A stretch of 64,000 bases of DNA from Desmospora profundinema. GTDB taxonomy: Bacteria; Bacillota; Bacilli; Thermoactinomycetales; DSM-45169. Shown piece after piece: positions 15,403-24,144 of this stretch (the stretch's first letter is position 1; every line of letters starts with the position of its first letter). The position numbers were made by a program, and so were the translations under genes. Under the pieces are notes generated by a model, which was given only the letters and a program-made list of their open reading frames with translations, searched no databases and was not told where the DNA came from. The stretch is taken from the NCBI RefSeq assembly GCF_031454155.1, contig NZ_JAVDQG010000003.1, positions 124,001 through 188,000 of the forward strand, written 5' to 3'.

Positions 15403-15736
15403 TCTCTAATCTCCTTCCTGTATAAAAAGTGAACCATGAAGAGTGCTGCAGACTCCCGTTCGCAAAAAGGCCATCATGAAGCGCCCGGAATAGAAGTCCA
15501 TCCGGGGAAGCCTGTTCAGACTCCCGAGCAAGTGCTCCTCTTTCTCTGTATGCCGGAAATGTTAGCACTTTCATAAATTTAGACTGCAGAAACACTCCCT
15601 CGCTACTATAAATAAAATGAGGATCCTCGTTTCAACCCGAGGGAATGATTGCTTTATCATCGATGATTATGGATTTTTATAAATGATATTCTAATCTGGT
15701 CATGAGAGGTTGCCTGTGATACCATCTGTTATACTA

Positions 15737-15815
15737 GGCGTTCAGGACAGGGGTGCGGCTACACCACGGTCCTAAACGCCTGCCATGGATCCGTCCCCGC
15801 CGGGCGGATTTTTTC
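15737..15815 (+). ncRNA. Candidate small structured RNA with terminator
   Basis: GGCGTT.AGGAC (15737-15748) pairs with GTCCT.AACGCC (15769-15780); within it GGTG-cggcta-CACC makes a second hairpin. A perfect terminator follows (ATCCGTCC / GGGCGGAT, then T6, 15789-15815). TATACT-like bases lie just upstream without a convincing -35. I do not recognise a known riboswitch. The rest of 15403-16074 shows no gene apart from the fadF promoter region. Confidence 0.45.
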
Positions 15816-15931
15816 TTTGCATGAGCCATGGCATGCTCCCAAAGGAAAGGCCATGGACGTTACGGGATTTCTGAAAGAGGAATGGTTCCAATTCGAGTCG
15901 AAAGATAAAGAAAGGGCCAGTCGGAAATAAA

Positions 15932-15963
15932 TGAATGAATACCCACTCATTTTGTGTTACAAT
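15932..15963 (+). promoter_or_regulatory. FadR-like operator overlapping the fadF promoter
   Basis: TGAATGAATACCCACTCATT is one near-perfect and one weaker half of the B. subtilis FadR (YsiA) operator TGAATGA-N4-TCATTCA. TACAAT at 15958-15963 is a likely -10, with ATGAAT 17 bases upstream, so the operator covers the promoter core. Acyl-CoA release of a TetR-type FadR would then induce fadF. Confidence 0.6.
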
Positions 15964-16074
15964 GTTTCACAAAGGCATATATCCATGACAGCATGGGTGG
16001 TGTGAAACCGCTGTCAAATGGATTGGAAAACGAATCGAGGAAAGCGGTCTTTCCCGGAACGTCGTAGATGCGCG

Positions 16075-18207
16075 ATGCAATCTGTACAGAAGGGTGTGAA
16101 TAGAGTGTCGGTATGGCAATTGGTGAACCTCATCCTGTTTATCGGGGCGTTCGGTTACGCGTTTTATCTGTTCGCCCGTGTCGTGTATGCCCGTTATACC
16201 TATGTGAAGCTGGGAAGACAGGCGGATTTCTCTACGGATATGAAGGCGCGCCTTCATGAAGTATTGGTCCAAGTGTTCGGTCAAAAGAAGTTGTTGAAAG
16301 ACAAAAAAAGCGGCATCATGCACGTGGTGATGTTTTACGGTTTCATCATCATCCAATTTGGTGCGATCGATCTGTTCTACAAAGGGCTGTCTCCGGGGAG
16401 TCACCTGCCGCTCCCGGCTTATCCGGCTTTTACTTTCATTCAGGAGCTGACGGTCTTTTCCGTGCTGTTGGCCACCCTATATGCGTTTTACCGTCGTTAT
16501 GTGGAGAAGTTGGCCCGCCTGAAAAGAGGCTGGAAGGCGGGACTGGTGATCCTTTTCTTGACTTCTCTGATGTTCTCCATCCTGATGAGCACCGCCTTTG
16601 AATTGGTGTGGCTGGGAATCGAACCGTCCTGGGCGTTGCCCATCTCTTCTCTGTTGGCCATGCCCTTTGCCTGGATGCCGGAATTGGCGTCGGCTGTGAT
16701 GTTTTACGTGTTCTGGTGGATGCATGCATTGGTGGTGCTAACCTTTTTGGTCTATGTGCCCCAGTCCAAACACTTTCATTTGCTGGTGGCGCCGCTCAAT
16801 GTCTTTCTGAAACGGCAGGACCCCCCGTCCAAACTGAAAGCGATCGATTTTGAAGATGAGTCGCTGACGGAATACGGTGTGGGCAAAATCGAACAGTTTG
16901 ATCAAAATCAGTTGGTCGACCTGTACGCCTGTGTGGAGTGCGGCCGATGCACCAATGTCTGTCCTGCCGCCGGTACCGGCAAGATGCTTTCCCCGATGGA
17001 TCTGTTGGTCAAGATGCGGGATCATCTGACAGAAAAAGGAGCAGCCATCACTTCCCGCTCCCCCTGGATGCCAGCATATGCGTTCAGCGGGGCTAACGCT
17101 GCCACGGAAGTGGCCGCCACCAAAGAAGAGGACGGCTCCTACGATTACCCGGTTCAGTTGATCGGCGATGTGATCACTGAGGAAGAGCTGTGGGCCTGCA
17201 CCACCTGCCGCAACTGTGAGGATGCCTGTCCCGTCTCCAATGAGCATGTGGACAAAATCATCGACATGCGGCGTCATCTGGTGATGACCCAGGGGAAAAT
17301 GCCCGCGGAAGCCACCCGTACTTTCCAAAATATCGAGCGGCAGGGGAATCCCTGGGGGATTAGCCGCAAGGATCGGGAAAAGTGGAAGGAAGGGTTGGAA
17401 GAAGGGATTGACGCTCCGACAGTGAAGGAGAAGAAGGAATTTGATTATCTCCTGTTTGTCGGCTCCATGGGATCCTATGATAACCGGAGTCAAAAAATCA
17501 CGTGGGATCTGGTGAAGCTGTTGAACCATGCCGGGGTCTCATTCGCCACCCTGGGCAAGAAGGAGAAAAACTCCGGTGATACCGCCCGCCGTATGGGGAA
17601 CGAATTTTTATTCCAGCAGCTGGCAATGGACAACATCGCCCTGTTCCAAAAACACAACGTGAAAAAGATTGTGACGGCTGATCCTCACGCCTTCAACGTC
17701 TTTAAAAACGAATACCCCGATTTCGGCTTGGAAGATGTGGAAGTCGTTCACCATACGCAATTGTTAGCCGAATTGATCCGGGAAGGCCGTTTGAAGCCGG
17801 TCAAAGAGGTGAAGGAGCGGGTCACCTACCATGACTCTTGCTACCTGGGCCGTTACAACGAGGAGTATGATGCACCCCGCTTCATCTTCCGCTCCATTCC
17901 GGGCATCGAGTTGGTGGAAATGGAACGCAACCGGGAGAACGGCATGTGCTGCGGAGCCGGGGGCGGCATGATGTGGCTGGAGGAGGATGCCGGTGTGCGG
18001 GTCAACACCGCCCGGACCGAGCAGGCTCTCGCCACCAACCCCAGCCTGATCGGCAGCGGCTGCCCTTATTGCTTAACCATGATGAGCGACGGTACCAAGG
18101 CCAAGGAAGTAGAAGAAAGTGTGAAGACGATGGACGTGGCCGAAGTGTTGTCCCTCTCCATCGATTTTGCCGACAAACCGGCCCCGGTTGCCGACGGCGT
18201 GCATTAA
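16075..18207 (+). CDS. fadF: FadF-type membrane iron-sulfur oxidoreductase
   Basis: 710 residues from ATG 16075; ATG 16018 and the GTGs near 16096 are alternatives, as no ribosome site decides. The N-terminal 230 residues hold about six membrane spans like nitrate reductase gamma/HdrE (LVNLILFIGAFGYAFYLFAR, FYGFIIIQFGAI). Two 4Fe-4S motifs follow: CVECGRCTNVCP near 285 and CTTCRNCEDACP near 372. Then come two cysteine-rich CCG domains (CYLGRYNEEYD, CCGAGGG near 624, CPYCLTM). B. subtilis FadF sits beside acdA-rpoE-pyrG and is thought to pass acyl-CoA dehydrogenase/ETF electrons to menaquinone. The FadR-like operator supports this role. Confidence 0.88.
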   Translation: MQSVQKGVNRVSVWQLVNLILFIGAFGYAFYLFARVVYARYTYVKLGRQADFSTDMKARLHEVLVQVFGQKKLLKDKKSGIMHVVMFYGFIIIQFGAIDLFYKGLSPGSHLPLPAYPAFTFIQELTVFSVLLATLYAFYRRYVEKLARLKRGWKAGLVILFLTSLMFSILMSTAFELVWLGIEPSWALPISSLLAMPFAWMPELASAVMFYVFWWMHALVVLTFLVYVPQSKHFHLLVAPLNVFLKRQDPPSKLKAIDFEDESLTEYGVGKIEQFDQNQLVDLYACVECGRCTNVCPAAGTGKMLSPMDLLVKMRDHLTEKGAAITSRSPWMPAYAFSGANAATEVAATKEEDGSYDYPVQLIGDVITEEELWACTTCRNCEDACPVSNEHVDKIIDMRRHLVMTQGKMPAEATRTFQNIERQGNPWGISRKDREKWKEGLEEGIDAPTVKEKKEFDYLLFVGSMGSYDNRSQKITWDLVKLLNHAGVSFATLGKKEKNSGDTARRMGNEFLFQQLAMDNIALFQKHNVKKIVTADPHAFNVFKNEYPDFGLEDVEVVHHTQLLAELIREGRLKPVKEVKERVTYHDSCYLGRYNEEYDAPRFIFRSIPGIELVEMERNRENGMCCGAGGGMMWLEEDAGVRVNTARTEQALATNPSLIGSGCPYCLTMMSDGTKAKEVEESVKTMDVAEVLSLSIDFADKPAPVADGVH

Positions 18208-18223
18208 AGATTAAAGAAAAAGG

Positions 18224-18252
18224 AAACCCGCGGTAAAAACCGCGGGTTTTTT
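18224..18252 (+). terminator. Terminator of fadF
   Basis: AAACCCGCGGT-taaa-ACCGCGGGTTT followed by TTT. Confidence 0.9.
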
Positions 18253-18360
18253 GTCGTTTTGGAGTATAGTCACATTTTATTGTTTTTTTAAAGCCAGGTG
18301 TGAAAACGGCGGCTCCGTGGTATAAAGTAAGGACTTTACATAATGGAAGGAGGAATCATT

Positions 18361-19197
18361 GTGGGCCTGCCGCGGAAACTGGGGGATACCGTCACATTGA
18401 ACAACGGCGTTGAAATACCCTGGGTGGGATTGGGAGTGTGGAAGGTAAAGCAGGGCGGCGAGGTGGAGGAGGCTGTCCAAACGGCGATCCGCTGCGGATA
18501 CCGCAGCATCGACACCGCCAAGATATATGGGAACGAAGAGGGGGTTGGCCGGGGGATCCGGGCAGCCGGTGTTCCCCGGGAGGAACTGTTCATCACCACC
18601 AAAGTGTGGAACGATGACCAGGGGTATGATAAGACTCTGAACGCCATCGATGAAAGCCTCGCCCGTCTGGGACTGGACTATGTGGATCTGTATCTGATTC
18701 ATTGGCCGGGGAAAGACCGGTACGTCGATACCTGGCGCGCCCTGGAAAAAATTCAGCAGGAGGGCAAAGCCCGGGCCATCGGTGTTTGCAATTTCAACAT
18801 TCACCATCTGGAGGAGCTACTCCGGCGTACGGATACCATTCCCGCTGTGAATCAGGTGGAATACCATCCCCGTCTGGCCCAGAAAGAACTGCTGGCTTTT
18901 TGCCGGGACAAAGGGATTCAGCTGGAAGCCTGGAGCCCGCTGATGCAGGGAGCGATCTTGGATGAACCCGTGATCAAAAAGGTTGCGGAACGGCACGGGA
19001 AAAATCCGGCTCAGGTGGTGTTGCGCTGGGACTTGCAAAACGGGGTGGTTACCATCCCCAAATCGGTCAAGGAACACCGGATTCGGTCCAATGCGGATCT
19101 GTTTGACTTTGAACTTTCCCGCAATGAGATGGATCAGATCGACGCTCTCAACCAAAATCGCCGTGTCGGGCCGGACCCCGACGAATTGCTTTTCTAA
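18361..19197 (+). CDS. Aldo/keto reductase
   Basis: 278 residues from GTG 18361, seven bases after GGAAGGAGG; the ATG at 18343 overlaps that site. The catalytic tetrad is visible: Asp and Tyr in SIDTAKIYGNE, Lys in TTKVWN and His in LIHWPGK, with the NADPH-site ending IPKSVKEHRI. It is closest to the B. subtilis YtbE/YvgN group that reduces aldehydes such as methylglyoxal. It stands alone between two strong terminators. Confidence 0.92.
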   Translation: MGLPRKLGDTVTLNNGVEIPWVGLGVWKVKQGGEVEEAVQTAIRCGYRSIDTAKIYGNEEGVGRGIRAAGVPREELFITTKVWNDDQGYDKTLNAIDESLARLGLDYVDLYLIHWPGKDRYVDTWRALEKIQQEGKARAIGVCNFNIHHLEELLRRTDTIPAVNQVEYHPRLAQKELLAFCRDKGIQLEAWSPLMQGAILDEPVIKKVAERHGKNPAQVVLRWDLQNGVVTIPKSVKEHRIRSNADLFDFELSRNEMDQIDALNQNRRVGPDPDELLF

Positions 19198-19222
19198 ACG
19201 ATCCATCTCCTGAAAATATACC

Positions 19223-19253
19223 AAACCGGACAGATGATTCTGTCCGGTTTTTT
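19223..19253 (+). terminator. Terminator of the aldo/keto reductase gene
   Basis: AAACCGGACAGA and TCTGTCCGGTTT form a strong stem followed by T-run. Confidence 0.9.
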
Positions 19254-19448
19254 GGTGTCTGGAATCATGCCGAATAGAAATACAGGTTTTAAAACATGGG
19301 CTGAAATCGAGGCGAAAAAGGCTGGTTTTTGTGTCGAATCACGTCGAAAAAGATGAAAGTTTTAAAACACTGAATAAGTATTCATTTTTTTGTCTGTCTA
19401 TGTTAGGATGTGCCTGCAAGAAAAACCAAATTTAAGGAGTGATGAGTT

Positions 19449-20219
19449 TTGAGAAAAGCTGTCTCTGTATTTACTGCATTCGCACTTCTCATGACACTCG
19501 TGGTCCATCCATCTCTGGCAAGTGCAACACAGACACCAAAGGATCAAAGTTATAAGGACGTTCTTCTGGACAATATAGGGAATTACTATTCAGAAGAGAT
19601 TCCCGAAATCACTGATTTGGTTTTTATCACTCAGACAGAGGAAAAACTGGAATACACGTATACCAAGGATAACAAACAGTATAAAAACGTTGAATTTTTT
19701 AACGAGGATGGTACAGAGGTAACAAGTCATATTTACGAGAAAAATCAAAGTGCCAACGGGTATGAGAAGAAGGATCACCTTGTCATTTCATTGAATACAG
19801 AGGAAAGTAAGGTCACAACAGTGTCAAAAATGACTAATGAAAGCACTGTGTTGGATCTCGGAGAAGATGTAACAGAAGTAAAGGAAGATGGATTGATAGA
19901 TATCGCGGCATGGAAGTATAAAAGTACGAGCTACGGGTCCAATAAACCACAAAAATGGACTGTGGCGTATATAGGGATAGTTATATCTTACATTACAAAA
20001 TTACCGGTTACAGCAAGATTGGTCACAAGTCTGGCAGCTGCCGCATACGGTTTTAAGACAGACACTATTTATTACAAAACAGTTACCTATCTAAAAACAG
20101 GTCGTCCTAAATTGAACCCTTGTATGAAAAGGGTAAGTAATTTATACGCAAACAAGAAAAGAACTAAGGTCATAAAAACTGGTGTCGTTTCATATACAGG
20201 AAGAAGCCGTTGTCCTTAA
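19449..20219 (+). CDS. Secreted protein of unknown function
   Basis: 256 residues from TTG 19449 behind AAGGAG. A clear signal peptide (RKAVSVFTAFALLMTLVVHP, cleavage near ASA/TQ) precedes an acidic, beta-rich middle and a more hydrophobic, basic C-terminal part (YIGIVISYITKLPVTARLVT, then Gly/Tyr/Lys-rich sequence). No family recognised. The region is distinctly more AT-rich than its neighbours and uses A/T-ending codons, suggesting acquisition. Upstream lies the palindrome TGAATAAGTATTCA near 19372. The next gene encodes a small membrane protein on the same strand; a secreted effector with its immunity protein is possible but unproven. Confidence 0.7.
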   Translation: MRKAVSVFTAFALLMTLVVHPSLASATQTPKDQSYKDVLLDNIGNYYSEEIPEITDLVFITQTEEKLEYTYTKDNKQYKNVEFFNEDGTEVTSHIYEKNQSANGYEKKDHLVISLNTEESKVTTVSKMTNESTVLDLGEDVTEVKEDGLIDIAAWKYKSTSYGSNKPQKWTVAYIGIVISYITKLPVTARLVTSLAAAAYGFKTDTIYYKTVTYLKTGRPKLNPCMKRVSNLYANKKRTKVIKTGVVSYTGRSRCP

Positions 20220-20225
20220 TTCGGT

Positions 20226-20275
20226 AAAACTTACCCTCCCTCATATGTGCAAGATAGAGGGAGGTTAGTGTTTTT
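20226..20275 (+). terminator. Hairpin after the secreted protein gene
   Basis: CCTCCCTC (20235-20242) and GAGGGAGG (20257-20264), flanked by AAAAC and GTTTTT. Confidence 0.75.
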
Positions 20276-20342
20276 ACCACTTGTTGTTTAATCTAAAAGG
20301 GTTTACTATTTTATTGATACCTTTAAAGGGAGAGGATACAAG

Positions 20343-20585
20343 TTGAAAATACTAGAATTTATCGTAAATACTTTGCTTGCATTGGGATGTTTACTGGCGT
20401 TCGCTTATGGAGGCGTGTTTTTTCTATATTGGTCTATCGTAATTGTAGTGTTTGTCTGTTTTCACATCTATAAAAATTGGGACTCCCGTCGTCATAGGTA
20501 TTTATACTTCTCGCTCCTCATTTTTACGTTACTGTGGTTTGACATCTTATACGGTGGGCCCTTATCACAACTACTTAACATTTAA
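20343..20585 (+). CDS. Small membrane protein, unknown
   Basis: 80 residues from TTG 20343 behind AAAGGGAGAGG. Three hydrophobic segments (IVNTLLALGCLLAFAYGGVF, YWSIVIVVFVCFHIY, YFSLLIFTLLWFDILYGG) with a basic loop WDSRRHRY between the last two. No family recognised. AT-rich like the preceding secreted protein gene, though a terminator hairpin separates them. Confidence 0.65.
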   Translation: MKILEFIVNTLLALGCLLAFAYGGVFFLYWSIVIVVFVCFHIYKNWDSRRHRYLYFSLLIFTLLWFDILYGGPLSQLLNI

Positions 20586-20628
20586 TAATAAAGGATAAGG
20601 CCAAGGCTTTGGCTTATAGATAAATAAA

Positions 20629-20692
20629 AGCCCCGCCAAACATCGGGGCACGCCGGACGGGGATAATACCAGAAACCCTGTCCGGTTTTTTT
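20629..20692 (+). terminator. Double hairpin terminator
   Basis: GCCCCG..CGGGGC (20631-20649) is followed by CCGGACgGGG / CCCTGTCCGG and T7 (to 20692). It separates the small membrane protein gene from the convergent acetyltransferase gene. Confidence 0.8.
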
Positions 20693-20737
20693 GATGATAA
20701 CCAGGGATCCCGGTGGGGAGTATGCGGCATCGGTCGG

Positions 20738-21508
20738 TCAGCCGGTTTTCCTGATCCTGTCATACACCTCCAGTGCTTTCGTTACCACTTGGGGATCGAT
20801 GCCTGCGACGTCATGGATCTGTTTCGGCCAGTGGGTAGCGGTGGATGGGGAATCAAGCCGGACCAGCCCGCGGGAGGTGGAGAGGACGGCCTTGTTTCCG
20901 TCCCACTCCCACAAAGCCGTCTCTTTCTCCCAAGGGATCCGGATTTCCAGAAGGGGACGCTTCTTCAGGTGATCCTGGGACCATGCACAGGCCCGGGAAA
21001 ATGTATCCCGATCAACCGGGCACAGGTTATAGGTTTGATCACTTTTCTTGCCGCCATGGCGATGATAGCACACGGTAAGTGCATTTCCGTTTCGGGAGAG
21101 GGAAACAGACGCTCCTGGAAAAAGACCGGCTGTCGGTTTCCGGGGGAAAGCCTCATGCTCCGCATCTACCGGCACCGGCTGGATCCATTGGTCCCCCAGG
21201 TCGCATAACCATTCGGCTCCAACCCTATCCTTGGCTAAGACAGCGGCATGGGCGCGGGAGGTAAACCATCCGTGTCCCACGGGTTCAGCCTCCACTCCCG
21301 CTTCCTGCAGTGCGTACAGCAGCCACAGAGTGAGATCGTAACAGTTTCCCGATGTCCCCAGGGACTTCCGGTGGGATTCCATCATCGTCACACTTCGTTG
21401 CCGCATCCCTTTCGGTGCTTGGGTCATCCACCAGGCTTTGGTCAAAGTCTCCATCGGATGATGGTCAAATGTTCGCCAAACGGCCTCGATTTCCTCAGAG
21501 GATCGCAT
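20738..21508 (-). CDS. Arylamine N-acetyltransferase-like protein
   Basis: 256 residues, with GAGGAAGAG before the ATG. The order Cys (GTSGNCYDLTLWLLYALQEAG region), His (SRAHAAVL) and Asp (WLCDLGDQW) matches the Cys-His-Asp triad of the NAT/transglutaminase-like fold; the classical RGGYCFEQN motif is altered to SGNCYDLT. Proteins of this kind transfer acetyl or acyl groups to amines, or are distant homologues with other roles. Single gene with terminators on both sides. Confidence 0.65.
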   Translation of the reverse strand: MRSSEEIEAVWRTFDHHPMETLTKAWWMTQAPKGMRQRSVTMMESHRKSLGTSGNCYDLTLWLLYALQEAGVEAEPVGHGWFTSRAHAAVLAKDRVGAEWLCDLGDQWIQPVPVDAEHEAFPRKPTAGLFPGASVSLSRNGNALTVCYHRHGGKKSDQTYNLCPVDRDTFSRACAWSQDHLKKRPLLEIRIPWEKETALWEWDGNKAVLSTSRGLVRLDSPSTATHWPKQIHDVAGIDPQVVTKALEVYDRIRKTG

Positions 21509-21653
21509 TTTTTCGTCTCTTCCTCTCTCAGATCCGTTTGATCTTTTATCATTTGCGCTATGAATTCGGCTCCTTCCTCTCTTTCAGGTTGGCGTAACGG
21601 AAGGGGTGATGCAAGTCGTATAGGTAGTCTAATTCATTTGGAAAACCATGAAA

Positions 21654-21697
21654 AAAAGTGATCCCCGTAGCCTGGAGACAACCAAGGGGTCACTTTT
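21654..21697. terminator. Bidirectional hairpin
   Basis: AAAAGTGATCCCC pairs with GGGGTCACTTTT. It lies in the 430-base gap 21509-21937, which otherwise holds the MITE-like element and no gene. Confidence 0.7.
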
Positions 21698-21711
21698 CGT
21701 GTGAAATAAAC

Positions 21712-21877
21712 CTAGTGCCCCTTCTACCAATATCGATCGTGTTTACGTGGAGGGAGGCTTGGTTTTCCGGCGGAGTCGACTCTGCCACGCATGGAGCGAA
21801 GACGGAAAACCAAGCCGACCGACTTGTCCGCGTAAAGGCCAAGAAAAACAGATCGAAGTTACCTGAAGGGGCACTAG
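21712..21877. mobile_element. Family A repeat, copy A2, MITE-like with 13-bp perfect ends
   Basis: CTAGTGCCCCTTC at 21712-21724 is the exact inverse of 21865-21877. Inside are GGCTTGGTTTTCCG (21756-21769) and its perfect inverse (21803-21816), and the loop holds the smaller palindrome CGGAGTCGACTCTG. The whole 166 bp can fold into one long hairpin with a branched tip. No coding capacity; probably moved in trans or a degraded element. Confidence 0.7.
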
Positions 21878-21937
21878 ATCACACTCTCGGGTTGTTCTTC
21901 GTGGGGAAACAAGCCGTGAATGTCGATATGGATGGAT

Positions 21938-23050
21938 CTAACTGATAATCCCGCTCCCCGTAATCTCCACCTTCACTTTTGAATGAAATCGGACTTTGGG
22001 ATAGTCCCGTGACCACTTCTTTTTCTTCCATACCTCGGGATGGTAGGCGATCAGCTGTCTGCCGACGCCAAAGGCGTCGCAGCGGGCTTTCTGCATTTTC
22101 CGGATCATGTTTTCCGCCTTTTTGGTCAGGGCTTTGGACAGGGCTTCGTTCAGCCGTTCCACCTCTTTTTCATCGTCCAGATTGTTGGGAGGATACTCGG
22201 GAACGGCCACGTCCAGATCCAGTTCGATCGTGGCATCGATTTCCCCGTCCGGCCGGACCTTCACCTTCAATTGGTGTTTTGCCTTTGCCACGTCGATGGT
22301 GATATAGTTGGCCGGATTGGACGATTTGCCGGGATTCACTTTTTCAGTGAACCGGGCAACCGTCCCCTCTTTTCCCATACCGAGTAAATACAGGGTGCTC
22401 TCTTCGGTATCGAGGGTACCGGTGAAACGGTGGCCATGGAACATCGCCGACCGGTCGGCGATGATTTCATCGCCTTTTTTCTCGATGTAGGGCAGGATAA
22501 AGTCACGTCCCGGGTCCAGCATGATCGGGCGGATCGATTCCAGGCTCTCCTCTGGGACGATACTCAACTCCTCCTTGCTCTTCACATGTTGGAACAGAAA
22601 TTCTCCGATCAGTAAGTTCCCCGCCTTTTTCATCCGCAGGATGTCGGCCCCTTTTCCGCCCACCACAACCAACTTGGCGTAAATCGGATCTTTCGGATCC
22701 CGGTAGAGAACGTCGAGATAAGGGTAGATATCCGTTTTGGCCAAAGACTTTCCCATTAGAACAACTTGCGCTTTATAAACGCGGTAACTGCCGGCGATTT
22801 TTTTTTCCAAAGATCGAGTGGAGTCCCTTGAAGTATCTCCGATGGCAGAATGGACTTCACTAATGGGTTCCCCCTGTTCCGCTTGCGGCATATCCCGGAT
22901 GACAACGGTTTGCATCAGCTTTCCCCCGGGCGCACGATCAAAGGCCAAAGCGGTCATCAAGCGGGCGTCTTTGAGTAGATCCTGGTCCCAGCACCCCGGA
23001 AGCAATAGAAGAATCGAGGTGATCATCAACCAGCAGATCCCTTTTCTCAC
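21938..23050 (-). CDS. Spore germination lipoprotein, GerC (GerAC) family
   Basis: 370 residues from GTG 23050, which overlaps the gerB stop by four bases and follows AAAGGAG; the longer open frame upstream is only gerB read out of frame. The N-terminus is a lipoprotein signal with lipobox LLPGC, followed by WDQDLLKDARLMTALAFDRA, typical for GerC. The C-terminal part has ITIDVAKAKHQLKVKVRPDG and the final AKGxFHSKVKVEI-type strands (VRFHSKVKVEITGSG). Outer-face component of the germinant receptor at the inner spore membrane. Last gene of the operon. Confidence 0.92.
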   Translation of the reverse strand: MRKGICWLMITSILLLLPGCWDQDLLKDARLMTALAFDRAPGGKLMQTVVIRDMPQAEQGEPISEVHSAIGDTSRDSTRSLEKKIAGSYRVYKAQVVLMGKSLAKTDIYPYLDVLYRDPKDPIYAKLVVVGGKGADILRMKKAGNLLIGEFLFQHVKSKEELSIVPEESLESIRPIMLDPGRDFILPYIEKKGDEIIADRSAMFHGHRFTGTLDTEESTLYLLGMGKEGTVARFTEKVNPGKSSNPANYITIDVAKAKHQLKVKVRPDGEIDATIELDLDVAVPEYPPNNLDDEKEVERLNEALSKALTKKAENMIRKMQKARCDAFGVGRQLIAYHPEVWKKKKWSRDYPKVRFHSKVKVEITGSGIIS

Positions 23051-24144
23051 AACGTTCGTTCTCCTTTCTTTTTCCAGAGGATGGCCAGCAGCAATAGCAG
23101 CAAGGGCAACCCCCCGATGAAGACATACGTGACCTTGTCGACCATCTTGCTCAAGGTGTCGACATCTGCCGGAGTTTGGGGGATAAGAGCGATGGCGGAG
23201 CAGATCAAAGCGGCGTAGAGGACCGCCTTTTTGTGATTTCCGCGGTGGAAGAGATAGCCTAACCCGTTGGCGCTGGCATAGATGTAACTGATGATGGAGG
23301 CGGCCACATTGGGAAACCACATGGCCAGGAAGATCAGATCGGCACGGTCCACTACCGGGACTTGAAAGGTCTTTAACATGAACAGAACGGGTTCGGGGGT
23401 CAGAGCGATTTCTTCCGGTGCAAAAAAGATGAGGCAGGAAATCGTCACATAGGCGTAAAAGAGGGTGACCAAGCCGACCGCCGATGAGGCGGCCTTCCAC
23501 TTTCCCCCGTCCTTCCCTTCCACGAAGGGGTAAACCACCAGCAGCATCTCAAAGCCGTACATCGCCGTTACCGCTTCCCTGGCACCTTTCACAATATTTC
23601 CCCACCCCGCTTCCTGAACGGGGAGAAAATAATTAAAGTAGTCGACTTTTGGATAACCGTAAGAGATTAAAAAGAAAAACACGGGAATGAGCAGAGAGAC
23701 CAGTACATAAAAACGGACGATTGTTCTTATGTTTTCCCGGGCGAGGTAAACGGCCGTCACTGCCACCAGAGCCACCAGAGCCCAGCGGGGGGTGTCCGTC
23801 AGCATCCATTTGTTGATGATTCCGACCGCCCTTACCAAAACGGTTCCTCCGACTACTAAAAAAAAAGCAATATAAGCCAGTGCGATCGCTTTCCCCAGAA
23901 AGCGGCCCGTGATCCGGGAAGCAAAATCAAACACGGTCGAGGAGGGAAAACGGCGCAACAGCGCCCACATCACCAGGATGATCAATTGCGCGGCGATTCC
24001 CGCGATCAAGACGGAAATCCATCCTCCTCCCTTGGCCACGGATTGGACGTCGTGGGCCAGGGAGAGGATGCCGGTTCCGATTTGCGTCTGTAGGATAAAA
24101 AAGGTGAGTTGTCCCTGGGTGATTCTACTCTGTTCCCGGATCAC
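23047..24144 (-). CDS. Spore germination permease, GerB (GerAB) family
   Basis: 365 residues with about ten membrane spans of the APC-type endospore germination permease family (LTFFILQTQIGTGILSLAHD at the start, AMYGFEMLLVVYPFVEGKDG and MWFPNVAASIISYIYASANG further on). It forms the ligand-binding membrane subunit of the receptor. It overlaps gerA by 20 bases and gerC by 4, so the three are translated together. Confidence 0.93.
   Translation of the reverse strand: MIREQSRITQGQLTFFILQTQIGTGILSLAHDVQSVAKGGGWISVLIAGIAAQLIILVMWALLRRFPSSTVFDFASRITGRFLGKAIALAYIAFFLVVGGTVLVRAVGIINKWMLTDTPRWALVALVAVTAVYLARENIRTIVRFYVLVSLLIPVFFFLISYGYPKVDYFNYFLPVQEAGWGNIVKGAREAVTAMYGFEMLLVVYPFVEGKDGGKWKAASSAVGLVTLFYAYVTISCLIFFAPEEIALTPEPVLFMLKTFQVPVVDRADLIFLAMWFPNVAASIISYIYASANGLGYLFHRGNHKKAVLYAALICSAIALIPQTPADVDTLSKMVDKVTYVFIGGLPLLLLLLAILWKKKGERTL

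Noticed and set aside
15737-15780. preQ1 or fluoride riboswitch
   Set aside because: The GCTACACC piece looked like preQ1, but the rest of the consensus is missing and no matching gene follows the terminator.
21938-23500. 520-residue minus-strand reading frame for GerC
   Set aside because: Residues before the GTG at 23050 are gerB read out of frame; the ribosome site and lipobox fix the start at 23050.
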